Assembly (NCBI RefSeq): GCF_009754945.1
Contig: NZ_WPIN01000019.1
Span: 62,001 to 126,000 of the forward strand
Source: Spirosoma arboris
Lineage (GTDB): Bacteria > Bacteroidota > Bacteroidia > Cytophagales > Spirosomataceae
Length of the DNA stretch: 64,000 nt
Reading direction: 5' to 3'
In this document: one piece after another, positions 35,001-42,733 of the stretch
Layout: each line of letters opens with the position of its first letter
How positions within the stretch are numbered: the stretch's first letter is position 1
Position numbers and translations under genes: made by a program
The notes under the pieces: generated by a model
What the model saw: the letters and a program-made list of their open reading frames with translations, nothing else
The model's database searches: none
What the model was told of the DNA's origin: nothing

Positions 35001-35465
35001 AGTTTATACACCGCTGAGCCCACCTCTACCTCGATCAAATTGAGCTGGTATAACTATTCGGGTGATGCCAGTACAATGTACGAAGTTCGATACCGGGTTG
35101 TCGGAACAACCGATTGGACAGTTGTCGGCAGTATCAATTCCACGAGTGTTGCAATTGCGAATTTAACGTCTGATGTACAATACGAATGGCAGGTCAGGAC
35201 GCTATGCTCAGCAACAGAGACCTCAACATTTTCGTACTCGTCTTACTTCCAGACGTGTAGTGTCATTTACACTATAAAGGCAGGCTATTGGTCCGACAGC
35301 TCCATCTGGTCGTGTAATCGTGTACCTTACTCTGCCGATGTCGTACAGATCAAGCATAACGTGATCATTCCGGGAAACTACAATGCTAGTGCGCTCAGAA
35401 TAAGTTATGATCCGGGGCAGCAACTAACGTTCAGCCTCTATGCCAATCTGAAACTGGGGCAGTGA
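32094..35465 (+). CDS. Secreted zinc metalloprotease with eight fibronectin type III repeats
   Basis: The protein has 1123 residues from MQKRIRFAL at 32094, which opens a proper signal peptide; an ATG 16 codons earlier is less likely. The catalytic domain (to about 320) has HELGHNFNLIH at 195-205 with three His ligands and Glu196, as in pappalysin-like M43 enzymes. One canonical fibronectin type III module follows, then seven close copies ending in YEWQVRTLCS-like strands up to residue 1040. The last 60 residues are a short beta domain (AGYWSDSSIWSCNRVPY). I do not see a clear T9SS sorting domain. Its repeats suggest binding to a surface or polymer. Confidence 0.85.
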   Translation: MQKRIRFALRCLFFLAFLCPVVQAQITTQPVVPFCGTEDLTLEQAQSLVKQAEIARQKKLASGAAFQSITYVPIRPHIMRQSNGTGGFSIASLNQVIAMTNSYYLLNGLGIQFYFAGSSPDYIDNDNMYTAYNGQSVDANDAHNALNQYYVNQFSTSGLGGYAYYPNNDIISTRSFILTGSGEYEDDLGNRLIPHELGHNFNLIHTFGQNAGNGSLGSGITTELVTRGVGANCATDGDLICDTPADPYNMAGAYFTYPNGCPQYDPNSTARDANGMPFAPSITNIMSYYFPCTHDFTPGQYDRMQAGLALRQSHTAYTLDAPPTNVPAPSNLAANLSGTSVVLTWQDNASNEMGYFIERSTSPSEGFVAVGGVAPDITTFTDSKAVLYTQYYYRIRPSNTTTGSLSPNAAIRISPVVTGLNTTNISGSNAQLNWNSLGTGITYTVQYRAVGSSNWSTISNVPDNYTILYSLPVNTTYEWQVKATNGDTYSGPVNFTTPCPTPSLYTAYPSRVSASLSWTYGYLETYTLQWRVQNTPTWNSISAITSTYYSLTGLTASTPYEWRVQGTCPGSTTIVTDYSSPKSFTTIACPIPTLWLNNTTNSSSASVFWSTDFSETGRTFSLRYRAVGAPDWIVISDPTMREYTPYSLTGLTPNTTYEAQVESICSPTEHSGFSASLNFTPTCQPITYVYSSAKNSTASLIWNTNYPAEPGTTFELQYRLLGSTDWTTVSNITPAQNGSNTVYSLTGLPNNTTYEWRVRAFCPGNIQSTYKSGPNFTTGCFAPISPYWGFLSTTSVILLWNAFVEPNTHFDIQYRIVGAADWITLSNLSLQDVSTSFSYSLTGLTNNTTYEWQVRTVCSATDNSYFVTGQSFTTSCRIPDGLGSNPKATTAYLNWTQVSNDVHYDLRYRRIGTTDWITIDNLTTSNVTITGLLTNAGYEWQVRSRCTDGIFSDFSGLRSFGTYPCYAPGSLYTAEPTSTSIKLSWYNYSGDASTMYEVRYRVVGTTDWTVVGSINSTSVAIANLTSDVQYEWQVRTLCSATETSTFSYSSYFQTCSVIYTIKAGYWSDSSIWSCNRVPYSADVVQIKHNVIIPGNYNASALRISYDPGQQLTFSLYANLKLGQ

Positions 35466-35475
35466 TACATAGATA

Positions 35476-35538
35476 GGATTTATTAACCGCAGAGGCACAG
35501 AGAATTATAAACTCTGTGCCTCTGCGGTTAATAAATCC
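35476..35538. repeat. 27-bp perfect inverted repeat after the metalloprotease gene
   Basis: Positions 35476-35502 are exactly complementary to 35512-35538 with a nine-base loop. The arm contains TTAACCGCAGAGGCACAGAG. It lies between two convergent genes and resembles the arm after hemH (10614-10693) in its AACnGCAGAG core. It probably ends transcripts from both sides. Confidence 0.9.
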
Positions 35539-35548
35539 AGATCTTAAC

Positions 35549-36697
35549 TTATTGCAGTAAGTTCGCAATACTCTGTTCGGCATATCCGGCTCCCGAACTC
35601 ATGCCTTTTCCACCTATCCCAGTAATGATACGAATGGCTGGATCGACATCATGTTCGAAGATTTCAGCCTTTGTCTGACTATAAAAACCCGCCCAGGTTT
35701 TTCGTATGACTAACGGAAAAGAAACAATACGACGAGCCTCGGTCAGCATCAGATCGTTAATAAAATCCTGGGTGTGATAGCCTAAATCTTCGGCTTGGGT
35801 TGCGTCAGCGTATTCGTGCGAATCCCCCACGATGATCGATCCATCTATGGCTTGTTTGAACAAAATGTGAATACCCCATTTTTTCAGTTCGGCTAGGTGC
35901 GCTGGCAGCTGGTTTGTCAGCGTAGCATACGACGGACATTCCTGAAAAGCTTCGTACCGTCGAATCGTCAAACCGGTCAGAATATTACCCGGTAAGCGAA
36001 GGCCAGCAACCGGCTCTGCCAGCAACATTTGCAATTTACTAACGACCAAACCTGCATCGGCTAGTAGTTCGGGGAAAAGTAAGCGTACTTCATGTCCACC
36101 GCAAATCAGCACCCGTTCTGCCTGAAAGCGCTCTCGATTGCTAAGGGTAACTATCGCCCCCGAACTGCTCGGCTGGCAGTCGATAACAACCGAGCCGGGT
36201 CGGTAATCGACACCATATTTTTTTTGACTGTACGCAATCAGCCGGTGAATCATCTGCTCTGGCTCCACGCTCATTTCCTGAGGGAAGAAAATGCCGCCCA
36301 TGACATAGTCGGGCTGGAGCGATGGGTATTTGGCCAGGCATTGGGCTTTGCTCAATAACTCGCAAGTGTAGCCAATTTGACCATATCGGTCGTGGAGTTC
36401 GTTGGCTAATGTCCATTCGTCGGTATCCGACGCGATGTAAATCGTGCCGTTTTCCCGAACTGTCAGATCAGTTTCCTGTTGAATAGTCCGATAGATTTCC
36501 AGGCTCCTTCGTCCATAATCGAACCAGCGCCCAGCCAGTCCCGACGGCACTACCTGCCCGAAATTTCGTACTGTTGCGCTAACTGGATAGCGATCTTTTT
36601 CAAGCAATAATACACGTTGTCCGGCCTGAGCAGCATGATAGGCATGGAACGTACCAAGTGTCCCGGCACCAACAACAATTAAATCGTAAGAAAGCAT
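35549..36697 (-). CDS. FAD-dependent oxidoreductase of the phosphonate-associated TIGR03364 type
   Basis: The protein has 382 residues from MLSYDLIVVGAGTLG at 36697, placing the FAD-binding GAGTLGTFHAYHAAQAG right at the N-terminus. An upstream start would overlap the neighbouring gene. It is a DAAO/GlpO-like flavoprotein, with RFGQVVPS-type FAD-handling near 45 (NFGQVVPSG) and a C-terminal GIGGKGMSSGAGYAEQS. The family TIGR03364 is defined partly by its association with phosphonatase-like hydrolases, exactly the gene found 34 bases upstream. It probably oxidises an aminophosphonate or its product. The exact reaction is not established from sequence. Confidence 0.8.
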   Translation of the reverse strand: MLSYDLIVVGAGTLGTFHAYHAAQAGQRVLLLEKDRYPVSATVRNFGQVVPSGLAGRWFDYGRRSLEIYRTIQQETDLTVRENGTIYIASDTDEWTLANELHDRYGQIGYTCELLSKAQCLAKYPSLQPDYVMGGIFFPQEMSVEPEQMIHRLIAYSQKKYGVDYRPGSVVIDCQPSSSGAIVTLSNRERFQAERVLICGGHEVRLLFPELLADAGLVVSKLQMLLAEPVAGLRLPGNILTGLTIRRYEAFQECPSYATLTNQLPAHLAELKKWGIHILFKQAIDGSIIVGDSHEYADATQAEDLGYHTQDFINDLMLTEARRIVSFPLVIRKTWAGFYSQTKAEIFEHDVDPAIRIITGIGGKGMSSGAGYAEQSIANLLQ

Positions 36698-36731
36698 AAC
36701 TACGTAGTCAAGGGGACAATACCTGACATTT

Positions 36732-37466
36732 TTATACGAGAGAAACTTCGCGGGCATCCAACAGAGCTGGCAACTCCCACAGCGAGTTGATCAGCAAATC
36801 GTGTGGGTGAGCCTCCAATTGATCGCGTGAGTGCGTACCGTTTGTGATACCCAGATTCAGGGCAACGCCAGCAGCCCGACCCGATAGTAAGTCAGAGGGC
36901 GTATCGCCGATGTTTACAACGGCTTTCGGGTTGCTTACGCCAAGCAAATACATCGCCCGCTCAATCATGTGTGGATAGGGTCGTCCGCGCTCAACCTCAT
37001 CACTGGCAATAGATACCTGAATTAGACTCTCGGACGTACCCACTCGTCGACCATCGAGGCCTTTGAGCCAGCCGAGTTTTTCCAGAATAATATCGGTCAC
37101 AACCCGGTAAAATCCCGTTGTAAGCGCAATAGCAATGCCTCGTTCATACAGGTAGGCAAACGTATCCAGGCAGCCTTCGGTGGGTGTTGCGCCCTGTGTC
37201 AGGTAATGGTTTTCGAGAATTCTCCGAAAAATTGCATAGGATACATCCACCTGCCGCTGTATTTCAGGATTGTGTTCGCCCAATTGTTCTTTCCAGAGCG
37301 TCTCAAACACATATCGTTTGGCAAGGCCCTGCATAGCCAGAATGCGCTCATCGGTAACGAATAGACCTGTTTCGGCGGCTGCCTCGGCAAAACACCGTTC
37401 TACCTCGTGGTGGTCGGTTACCGTAGTACCGGCCATGTCAAATACCACTAATTCAATCGGTTGCAT
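36732..37466 (-). CDS. Phosphonatase-like HAD hydrolase (TIGR03351 type)
   Basis: The protein has 244 residues from MQPIELVVFDMAGTT at 37466, where motif I VFDMAGTTV provides Asp10 and Ala12 as in phosphonoacetaldehyde hydrolase. The cap contains MQGLAKRYVFETL. Lys50 sits near the place of the Schiff-base Lys of PhnX, but an alignment would be needed to equate them. Motif III/IV is PKAVVNIGDTPSDLLSGRAAG. It should cleave a C-P or P-O bond in a small phosphonate breakdown product. With the downstream FAD enzyme it forms the two-gene module seen at phosphonate loci. Confidence 0.82.
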   Translation of the reverse strand: MQPIELVVFDMAGTTVTDHHEVERCFAEAAAETGLFVTDERILAMQGLAKRYVFETLWKEQLGEHNPEIQRQVDVSYAIFRRILENHYLTQGATPTEGCLDTFAYLYERGIAIALTTGFYRVVTDIILEKLGWLKGLDGRRVGTSESLIQVSIASDEVERGRPYPHMIERAMYLLGVSNPKAVVNIGDTPSDLLSGRAAGVALNLGITNGTHSRDQLEAHPHDLLINSLWELPALLDAREVSLV

Positions 37467-37620
37467 GTATTGAGTTGTCTGAAAAGAGAGAGCCGCCAAA
37501 GCGGAGCGGTAAAGCAACAGAAAAAATATATACCCTCGGCCTGTTTGATATTAAGAAAAAAAGAATGTTTGTAAGCTTACTCAATGGTTAGATAAAAGAT
37601 ACGGGAGCTTACACTGGTCA

Positions 37621-39141
37621 TTACTGAGAAGCGCCTTCCCGCAGCTTAAGAATTAACTCTGTTTTCAGCTCATGAAGGCCCTTCTCCAACCCAACCGGAT
37701 AAATGTGCGGATTCACAAATCGCTTCACACCCGGATGCAAACCCGCGAGTTGCGTTTGGACGCGTGCTCGTACAGCATGAATATCGGGGAGGCTGTAGAC
37801 ACACTTACCATCCAGAAAAATAGGTACAAGTAAATCCTCGTATTGCTGATTTGCATCAAAACGACGACGTTTGGTGAAATCCATCGGGTCAATCATTGTA
37901 GTTGGCCGACCTAATTCGTTCATCTCTTCCGTATTATAGATCATATCGGCCAGGAAGCCCCGCTCATCCTGGAATCTACGTACCTGCTGAATACCCGGTG
38001 TCGAAATTTTAATAGCCTGTTCCGATAGCTTCATCTTATAGGACCAACGGTCCGTCGCACGGTGGCCCGTCACACGGCGGTCCGTTGTCTCTTCACTCGT
38101 TTCATTCTGAAGGGCAGCCAGTTTATAGACACCACCAAGGGCAGGCTGATCAAAAGCTGTTACAAGTTTCGTGCCTACTCCCCAGATGTCTATTTTGGCT
38201 CCCTGCTGTTTTAAACTGGTGATAATTGTCTCGTCGAGATCGTTGCTGGCCACGATAGATGTACGCTGAAAACCAGCCTCGTCCAGCAATTTTCGCGCTT
38301 CAATACTCAAATAGGCTAAATCCCCCGAATCAAGCCGTATTGCCGCTAATTTGTGCCCCTGTTGCTCCAGTTTACGTCCCGTTTCGATAGCGTGTCGAAC
38401 GCCCTGCAACGTGTCGTAGGTATCGACCAGCAAGGTTACGTTATTGGGTAATACCTGAGCGTACGTATCAAAAGCTTGTTGTTCATCATCGAACGACATA
38501 ACCCAGCTATGGGCGTGCGTCCCCCGAACGGGAATATCGTGGAGTTTGCCAGCCAGCACGTTTGAGGTAGCATCGCAGCCCCCAATGTAAGCAGCCCGAC
38601 TAGCGGTCATCCCGCCATCGACGCCCTGGGCTCTGCGTAGCCCAAACTCCAGGAGTATATCCTTCTCGGCAACCAAACGTAATCGGGCCGCTTTCGTAGC
38701 AATCAATGATTCAAAATTAATGAGATTCAATAGGGGCGTTTCGAGCAACTGGCACTGCAAAATGGGGCCACGCACGCGCACTAAGGGTTCATTTGGAAAT
38801 ACAACAGTTCCTTCGGGTATAGCTTCGATGCTACAGGTGAGTTTCAGGTCGGCGAGATAATCCAGAAAAGCGGCCTCGAACAATGGCTTATTGTCATTGC
38901 CTGTCAGTGTGCGGAGGTAGCGCAAATCTTTTTTTGAGAACCCAAAATGATTGATATAACCGATTACATTAGCCAACCCACAGGCAATGGTGAAGCCTCC
39001 ATTGAATGGGTTTTTTCGGAAATACAGATTAAAAACAGCCTCTTTCTCAGCTGTTTTCGATTTCCAGTAGCCATAGGCCATGGTTACCTGGTAAAGGTCT
39101 GTCAGTAGACTTAGCGAGGTGTCGTAAAGCTTGTTCGTCAT
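37621..39141 (-). CDS. pncB: Nicotinate phosphoribosyltransferase
   Basis: The protein has 506 residues from MTNKLYDTSLSLLTDLYQV at 39141; an earlier start ten codons upstream is non-homologous. It converts nicotinate and PRPP to NaMN, the first step of NAD salvage. Recognisable blocks are LTDLYQVTMAYGYWK, NPFNGGFTIACGL, SHSWVMSFDDE-like (THAHSWVMSFDDEQQAF) and RLDSGDLAYLS with the PRPP-site Asp. Residues near 365 hold an unusual basic stretch TTDRRVTGHRATDRW, encoded by short GTCCGT/CGGTGG repeats (38050-38095). nadE in the same window completes the pathway. The 154-base spacer upstream of the phosphonatase gene shows nothing notable. Confidence 0.93.
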   Translation of the reverse strand: MTNKLYDTSLSLLTDLYQVTMAYGYWKSKTAEKEAVFNLYFRKNPFNGGFTIACGLANVIGYINHFGFSKKDLRYLRTLTGNDNKPLFEAAFLDYLADLKLTCSIEAIPEGTVVFPNEPLVRVRGPILQCQLLETPLLNLINFESLIATKAARLRLVAEKDILLEFGLRRAQGVDGGMTASRAAYIGGCDATSNVLAGKLHDIPVRGTHAHSWVMSFDDEQQAFDTYAQVLPNNVTLLVDTYDTLQGVRHAIETGRKLEQQGHKLAAIRLDSGDLAYLSIEARKLLDEAGFQRTSIVASNDLDETIITSLKQQGAKIDIWGVGTKLVTAFDQPALGGVYKLAALQNETSEETTDRRVTGHRATDRWSYKMKLSEQAIKISTPGIQQVRRFQDERGFLADMIYNTEEMNELGRPTTMIDPMDFTKRRRFDANQQYEDLLVPIFLDGKCVYSLPDIHAVRARVQTQLAGLHPGVKRFVNPHIYPVGLEKGLHELKTELILKLREGASQ

Positions 39142-39294
39142 GGCCACGAAGGTAGTATGTCCAAACTTCACAGAAAATTTATCTCGATAAAAACAAAAAA
39201 CTGACTATTTTGGTCTGATAATTGTGAGGGGCAGTTTTATATCCAACTTAACCACTCAACGTAACGGAAACATTTTACCGCTTATAGCACCACC

Positions 39295-40740
39295 ATGCAG
39301 AAGTTAAGCCTATCCCAATCGCTTCAGCAGAAGTTATCTCCACAGCAGATACAATTTATCAAGCTTCTGCAGATTCCTACCGCTGAATTAGATACACGAA
39401 TTGAAGAAGAGTTGGAAATTAATCCAGCCTTGGAAGAGGGCATGGACGAAGAGTACGATCAAAAAGATGATGACTCATACGACGAAGCTGATGACTATAA
39501 AGAACGGGACGACGACCTGGACATAGATAGTTACATTAAGGACGAGGACTATGCCGGGTATAAAATGCAGGGTGATGGCAATTATGCGGAAGATGATCGC
39601 GATATGCCCTTAGCAACCAGTTCAAGCCTCACCGACTCACTTCTTCAACAGTTTGGTTATCTTAATCTGACCGAACAACAGCGTATTGTAGGGCTACAAC
39701 TTATTGGCAGCATTGAAGCGGATGGCTACATCCGACGGTCGTTACAGGCAATTGTAAATGACCTTGCTTTCGGGCAAAATGTGTTTACCGATACCGAAGA
39801 AATCGAAGGAATTCTGCATAAAATCCAGTCATTCGACCCACCAGGTATTGGGGCACGCACACTTCAGGAATGCCTGATTCTGCAACTTCAGCGCAAAGAT
39901 ATGTCAGACCCTTATAACGTTCTGGCCATTCGTATCATCGATGAATTCTTCGATGAATTCTCTAAAAAACATTACGACAAGATTCAACGAAGACTTAACA
40001 TCAGCGACGACTCTCTCAAGAAAGTCATCGACATTATCATCAAACTGAATCCCAAACCCGGCTCTGTTGAAGGCGAGTCCAGTACGGCGCAGTATCTGGT
40101 ACCTGATTTCATTCTGACTAATAACGGCGGCAAGCTCGAATTGACATTAAACTCAAAAAATGCACCGGAGCTTCGTATCAGTCGTTCGTTTGCCGACATG
40201 CTTGATACGTACGACAAGAGCAAAAAGCAGAATAAAAACCTAAAGGAAACCGTCTCATTTGTAAAGCAGAAACTAGATGCAGCCAAATGGTTTATCGATG
40301 CCATCAAGCAACGTCAGCAAACGCTGCTCCGAACGATGAACGCCATTGTACGTTTCCAGTATGATTTCTTTCTGACTGGCGACGAATCCCGGCTCAGACC
40401 CATGATCCTGAAAGATATCGCTACCCTGATCGATATGGATGTTTCAACGGTATCGAGGGTAGCCAATAGTAAGGCGGTGCAAACTGAATTCGGTATCTAT
40501 CCGCTTAAATATTTCTTCTCGGAAGGCATTTCGACTGATACTGGCGAGGATGTCAGCAGCCGCGAAGTGAAAAATATTCTGAAAGACCTGATCGACGCAG
40601 AGCCCAAGCTTCACCCACTCTCGGATGACAAGCTCGAAAAAATCCTGAACGACCGAGGCTATAACATCGCCCGCCGAACAGTTGCCAAATACCGAGAACA
40701 GCTTAATATTCCAGTGGCCAGACTTAGGAAGCAGTTATAA
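39295..40740 (+). CDS. rpoN: RNA polymerase sigma-54 factor
   Basis: A 481-residue protein. Region I is the Gln/Leu-rich N-terminus (KLSLSQSLQQKLSPQQIQFI, then ELEINPALEE). Region II is acidic (EEYDQKDDDSYDEADDYK). The core-binding and DNA-binding parts follow, and the RpoN box ARRTVAKYRE is at 459-468 near the C-terminus. It directs RNA polymerase to -24/-12 promoters and needs AAA+ enhancer-binding proteins, none of which is adjacent. A TATTTTGG sequence near 39208 could be part of its promoter. The start at 39295 gives the canonical N-terminus. Confidence 0.96.
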   Translation: MQKLSLSQSLQQKLSPQQIQFIKLLQIPTAELDTRIEEELEINPALEEGMDEEYDQKDDDSYDEADDYKERDDDLDIDSYIKDEDYAGYKMQGDGNYAEDDRDMPLATSSSLTDSLLQQFGYLNLTEQQRIVGLQLIGSIEADGYIRRSLQAIVNDLAFGQNVFTDTEEIEGILHKIQSFDPPGIGARTLQECLILQLQRKDMSDPYNVLAIRIIDEFFDEFSKKHYDKIQRRLNISDDSLKKVIDIIIKLNPKPGSVEGESSTAQYLVPDFILTNNGGKLELTLNSKNAPELRISRSFADMLDTYDKSKKQNKNLKETVSFVKQKLDAAKWFIDAIKQRQQTLLRTMNAIVRFQYDFFLTGDESRLRPMILKDIATLIDMDVSTVSRVANSKAVQTEFGIYPLKYFFSEGISTDTGEDVSSREVKNILKDLIDAEPKLHPLSDDKLEKILNDRGYNIARRTVAKYREQLNIPVARLRKQL

Positions 40741-40747
40741 GTGGAGT

Positions 40748-40828
40748 TGTGAAGTAAGTGCAGTGAGTCAAGCAGGATTATTGGTATTTTTGCAGCAGAA
40801 TTTACTCTACCTACTGCACTTACTCACT
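40748..40828. repeat. Imperfect inverted repeat flanking a promoter element
   Basis: GTGAAGTAAGTGCAGTGAG at 40748-40766 is largely complementary to 40810-40828. The -7 element TATTTTTG at 40785-40792 lies in the loop. It resembles the simple-repeat hairpins at 8550-8658 and 11558-11626. Confidence 0.6.
40785..40792 (+). promoter_or_regulatory. Bacteroidota -7 element (TATTTTTG) upstream of the PAP2-like gene
   Basis: A full TAnnTTTG match, 50 bases before the TTG start at 40842. No convincing TTG upstream element is visible at the right spacing. Confidence 0.45.
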
Positions 40829-40841
40829 AATTTCTTTTCCA

Positions 40842-41480
40842 TTGACAAACTCGTTTGCCCGTTTCCTTTCGGTCGCCCTTCACCCGCTGCTAATGCCGAC
40901 ATTATTGTTCGGTGTGTTACTATTACAGGTACCCAGTGTTATAGGCATGGATGCCTTCTCTAGTTCACTAAGGCTCAGCCTGTTGGTCTTGATTTCTGTC
41001 GGCACATTTGCAGTACCGTCTTTGTTAATTTATTATCTCTTCCGCAGCGGTTATGTCCAGAGTCTGCAACTGAACACATTAGCCGACCGCCGTTTACCCT
41101 ATTTCCTCACCGCCTGCGTGTATTTATTCCTGGCCTATTTATTTACGTTCCGGATGCAGCTCGTGTCGACGGTTGCACCAGAAATTGGTATTCTGTTGGG
41201 AAGTATTGCGGTCTCTATTCTGTTAGTAGGTCTGGTTAGCTTGTCCTGGCAAATTAGCGCCCACTGTGTCGGGATTGGGGGAGTGGTGGGAATTATTGGC
41301 GGCATTATGCTTAAATTCAGTATACCCGATTTATTTTTCACACTTCTGTTGCTAGTTCTTTTAACGGGTTTGGTGGCTAGTGCCCGATTGAAACTCAATG
41401 CCCATACACCTGCTCAGATTAGTGCCGGATTAGTGTTGGGTTTGGGGGTCAGTGCAATGACCGTGTTCTGGTTAATTTAA
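40842..41480 (+). CDS. PAP2-like membrane protein
   Basis: A 212-residue integral membrane protein with about six helices. The start appears to be TTG (40842), because the conserved-looking opening FLSVALHPLLMPTLLFGVLL lies partly before the first in-frame ATG at 40893. Residues SAHCVGIGGVVG and ARLKLNAHTPAQISAGLVLG correspond to the His-containing blocks of the PAP2 phosphatase family, but the Lys-rich first block is weak. It may therefore be a non-catalytic relative of lipid phosphatases. It lies 11 bases before an enoyl-CoA hydratase gene and may share its transcript. Confidence 0.72.
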   Translation: MTNSFARFLSVALHPLLMPTLLFGVLLLQVPSVIGMDAFSSSLRLSLLVLISVGTFAVPSLLIYYLFRSGYVQSLQLNTLADRRLPYFLTACVYLFLAYLFTFRMQLVSTVAPEIGILLGSIAVSILLVGLVSLSWQISAHCVGIGGVVGIIGGIMLKFSIPDLFFTLLLLVLLTGLVASARLKLNAHTPAQISAGLVLGLGVSAMTVFWLI

Positions 41481-41491
41481 TTTTTGTCTCC

Positions 41492-42289
41492 ATGTACGAA
41501 AACCTTCTTTATGACATATCAGATTCGGTTTGCCGAATTACGCTAAACCGACCACAAGTCTATAATGCTCTTAGTCTGGGGTTGATTCGTGACATTACTG
41601 CAGCCATTGAAGCCGCTGGCACTGACGAGCAGGTACGAGTGGTCGTGATTACTGGGGCAGGCGATAAAGCCTTTTCATCAGGAGCCGATTTGAAAGAAGG
41701 ATTCGCCAATGCGGCATCATCGGATGGTCAACTCACCCTCGGCGATTCTTTACGGACTACCTACCACCCGATGATTCGGGCTATTCGTAACCTGCCTAAG
41801 CCCGTCATAGGCCGTATTAATGGTGTGGCCGCCGGTGCAGGTTGCTCGCTCGCACTGGCCTGTGACGTGGTCATCTGTGCCGATGAAGCGTATTTCAGTC
41901 AGATTTTCGTCAACATTGGCCTGATGCCAGATGCAGGTTCAACATTTTTCCTTCCCCGGCTCATCGGCCCGCAACGGGCATTCGACCTATGCAGCACAGG
42001 TCGACGCGTGTATGGCCCTGAAGCTGCTCAACTGGGTTTAGTAAGTCGTTCTGTTTCAGCTGTCGATCTGGATACTACTGTTGGAGAAATTGTGTCCTAT
42101 TATGCTACGGCCCCTACCCTCGCCATCGGTACGATGAAAAAAGTACTGAATCAATCCCTCTATTCTGATCTTGACCATCAACTGGAGCAGGAAGCTGATA
42201 GTCAGGGCCTACTGGGTCGATCCGCCGATGCTGTTGAGGGTATTGGCGCTTTCCTAATGAAGCGAAAAGCAAATTTTTCAGGAAAATAG
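41492..42289 (+). CDS. Enoyl-CoA hydratase/isomerase family protein
   Basis: A 265-residue crotonase-fold enzyme. The oxyanion-hole segments are AFSSGADLKEGF near 65-76 and INGVAAGAGCSLALACDV near 108-125. The later NIGLMPDAGSTFFLPRLIG matches the family, with Asp in the place of one of the two catalytic acids. It resembles PaaG-type isomerase-hydratases of phenylacetate or fatty-acid breakdown. A specific pathway is not indicated by neighbours. The tRNA-Arg promoter begins two bases after the stop. Confidence 0.9.
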   Translation: MYENLLYDISDSVCRITLNRPQVYNALSLGLIRDITAAIEAAGTDEQVRVVVITGAGDKAFSSGADLKEGFANAASSDGQLTLGDSLRTTYHPMIRAIRNLPKPVIGRINGVAAGAGCSLALACDVVICADEAYFSQIFVNIGLMPDAGSTFFLPRLIGPQRAFDLCSTGRRVYGPEAAQLGLVSRSVSAVDLDTTVGEIVSYYATAPTLAIGTMKKVLNQSLYSDLDHQLEQEADSQGLLGRSADAVEGIGAFLMKRKANFSGK

Positions 42290-42290
42290 G

Positions 42291-42321
42291 TTGACAAGGA
42301 AAATTTTTCTCCCTACTTTTG
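42291..42321 (+). promoter_or_regulatory. Promoter of tRNA-Arg (TTG-N20-TACTTTTG)
   Basis: TTG at 42291-42293 and TACTTTTG at 42314-42321 are both full matches with a 20-base spacer. The mature tRNA starts 22 bases after the element, leaving a short leader for RNase P. Confidence 0.8.
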
Positions 42322-42342
42322 CACTCCCAATCAACGGGAAAT

Positions 42343-42416
42343 GCATTCGTAGCTCAATTGGATAGAGCACCTCACTACGGATGAGGAGGTTTGGGGTTCG
42401 AATCCCTACGAGTGCA
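42343..42416 (+). tRNA. tRNA-Arg (anticodon ACG)
   Basis: A 74-base cloverleaf. The acceptor stem pairs GCATTCG with CGAGTGC, including one T-G pair, with discriminator A at 42416. The anticodon arm is CCTCA-CTACGGA-TGAGG with anticodon ACG, and the T arm contains GGTTCGAATCC. CCA is not encoded. A tyrosine recombinase gene follows on the same strand, so the 3' end of this tRNA is the likely attachment site of the element to its right. Confidence 0.96.
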
Positions 42417-42442
42417 CTGAGATACCACCAGATTAAGTCCAA

Positions 42443-42473
42443 AGCCCGCCAGATGAGCGGGTTTTGTTATTTT
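42443..42473 (+). terminator. Terminator of the tRNA-Arg transcript
   Basis: CCCGC and GCGGG form a short stem followed by TTTTGTTATTTT, 27 bases after the tRNA. The rest of the 42474-42733 spacer holds an 8-bp hairpin at 42590-42611 (AATACGGG with CCCGTATT, T-rich behind) and three TGGGGT words between 42508 and 42545. I see no gene there. Confidence 0.7.
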
Positions 42474-42733
42474 CACCCCCTATATATCTGATGCCCAACT
42501 GTCTACAATGGGGTTAAAAATGGGGTGCATCTATTTTTGAGTGGGGTACACTAAAAAACACCTTCTAGACACGGGTAACATCCCGGAAGAATACGGGCGA
42601 TCACCCGTATTTTAATGTATCCATCCCTTATTCGCTAACCACTCATTGCGTTCATCGTTAACTGATTCTTTGCTAACCTTTTAGTAAGCTAATCAAGTTC
42701 ATGTTAAACCAATAAGACCATGTATCGTAAAAA

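Noticed and set aside
42397..42416. Second attachment site within the window
   Set aside because: Reading the rest of the window by eye I found no convincing second copy of the tRNA 3' end; an exact search would be needed.
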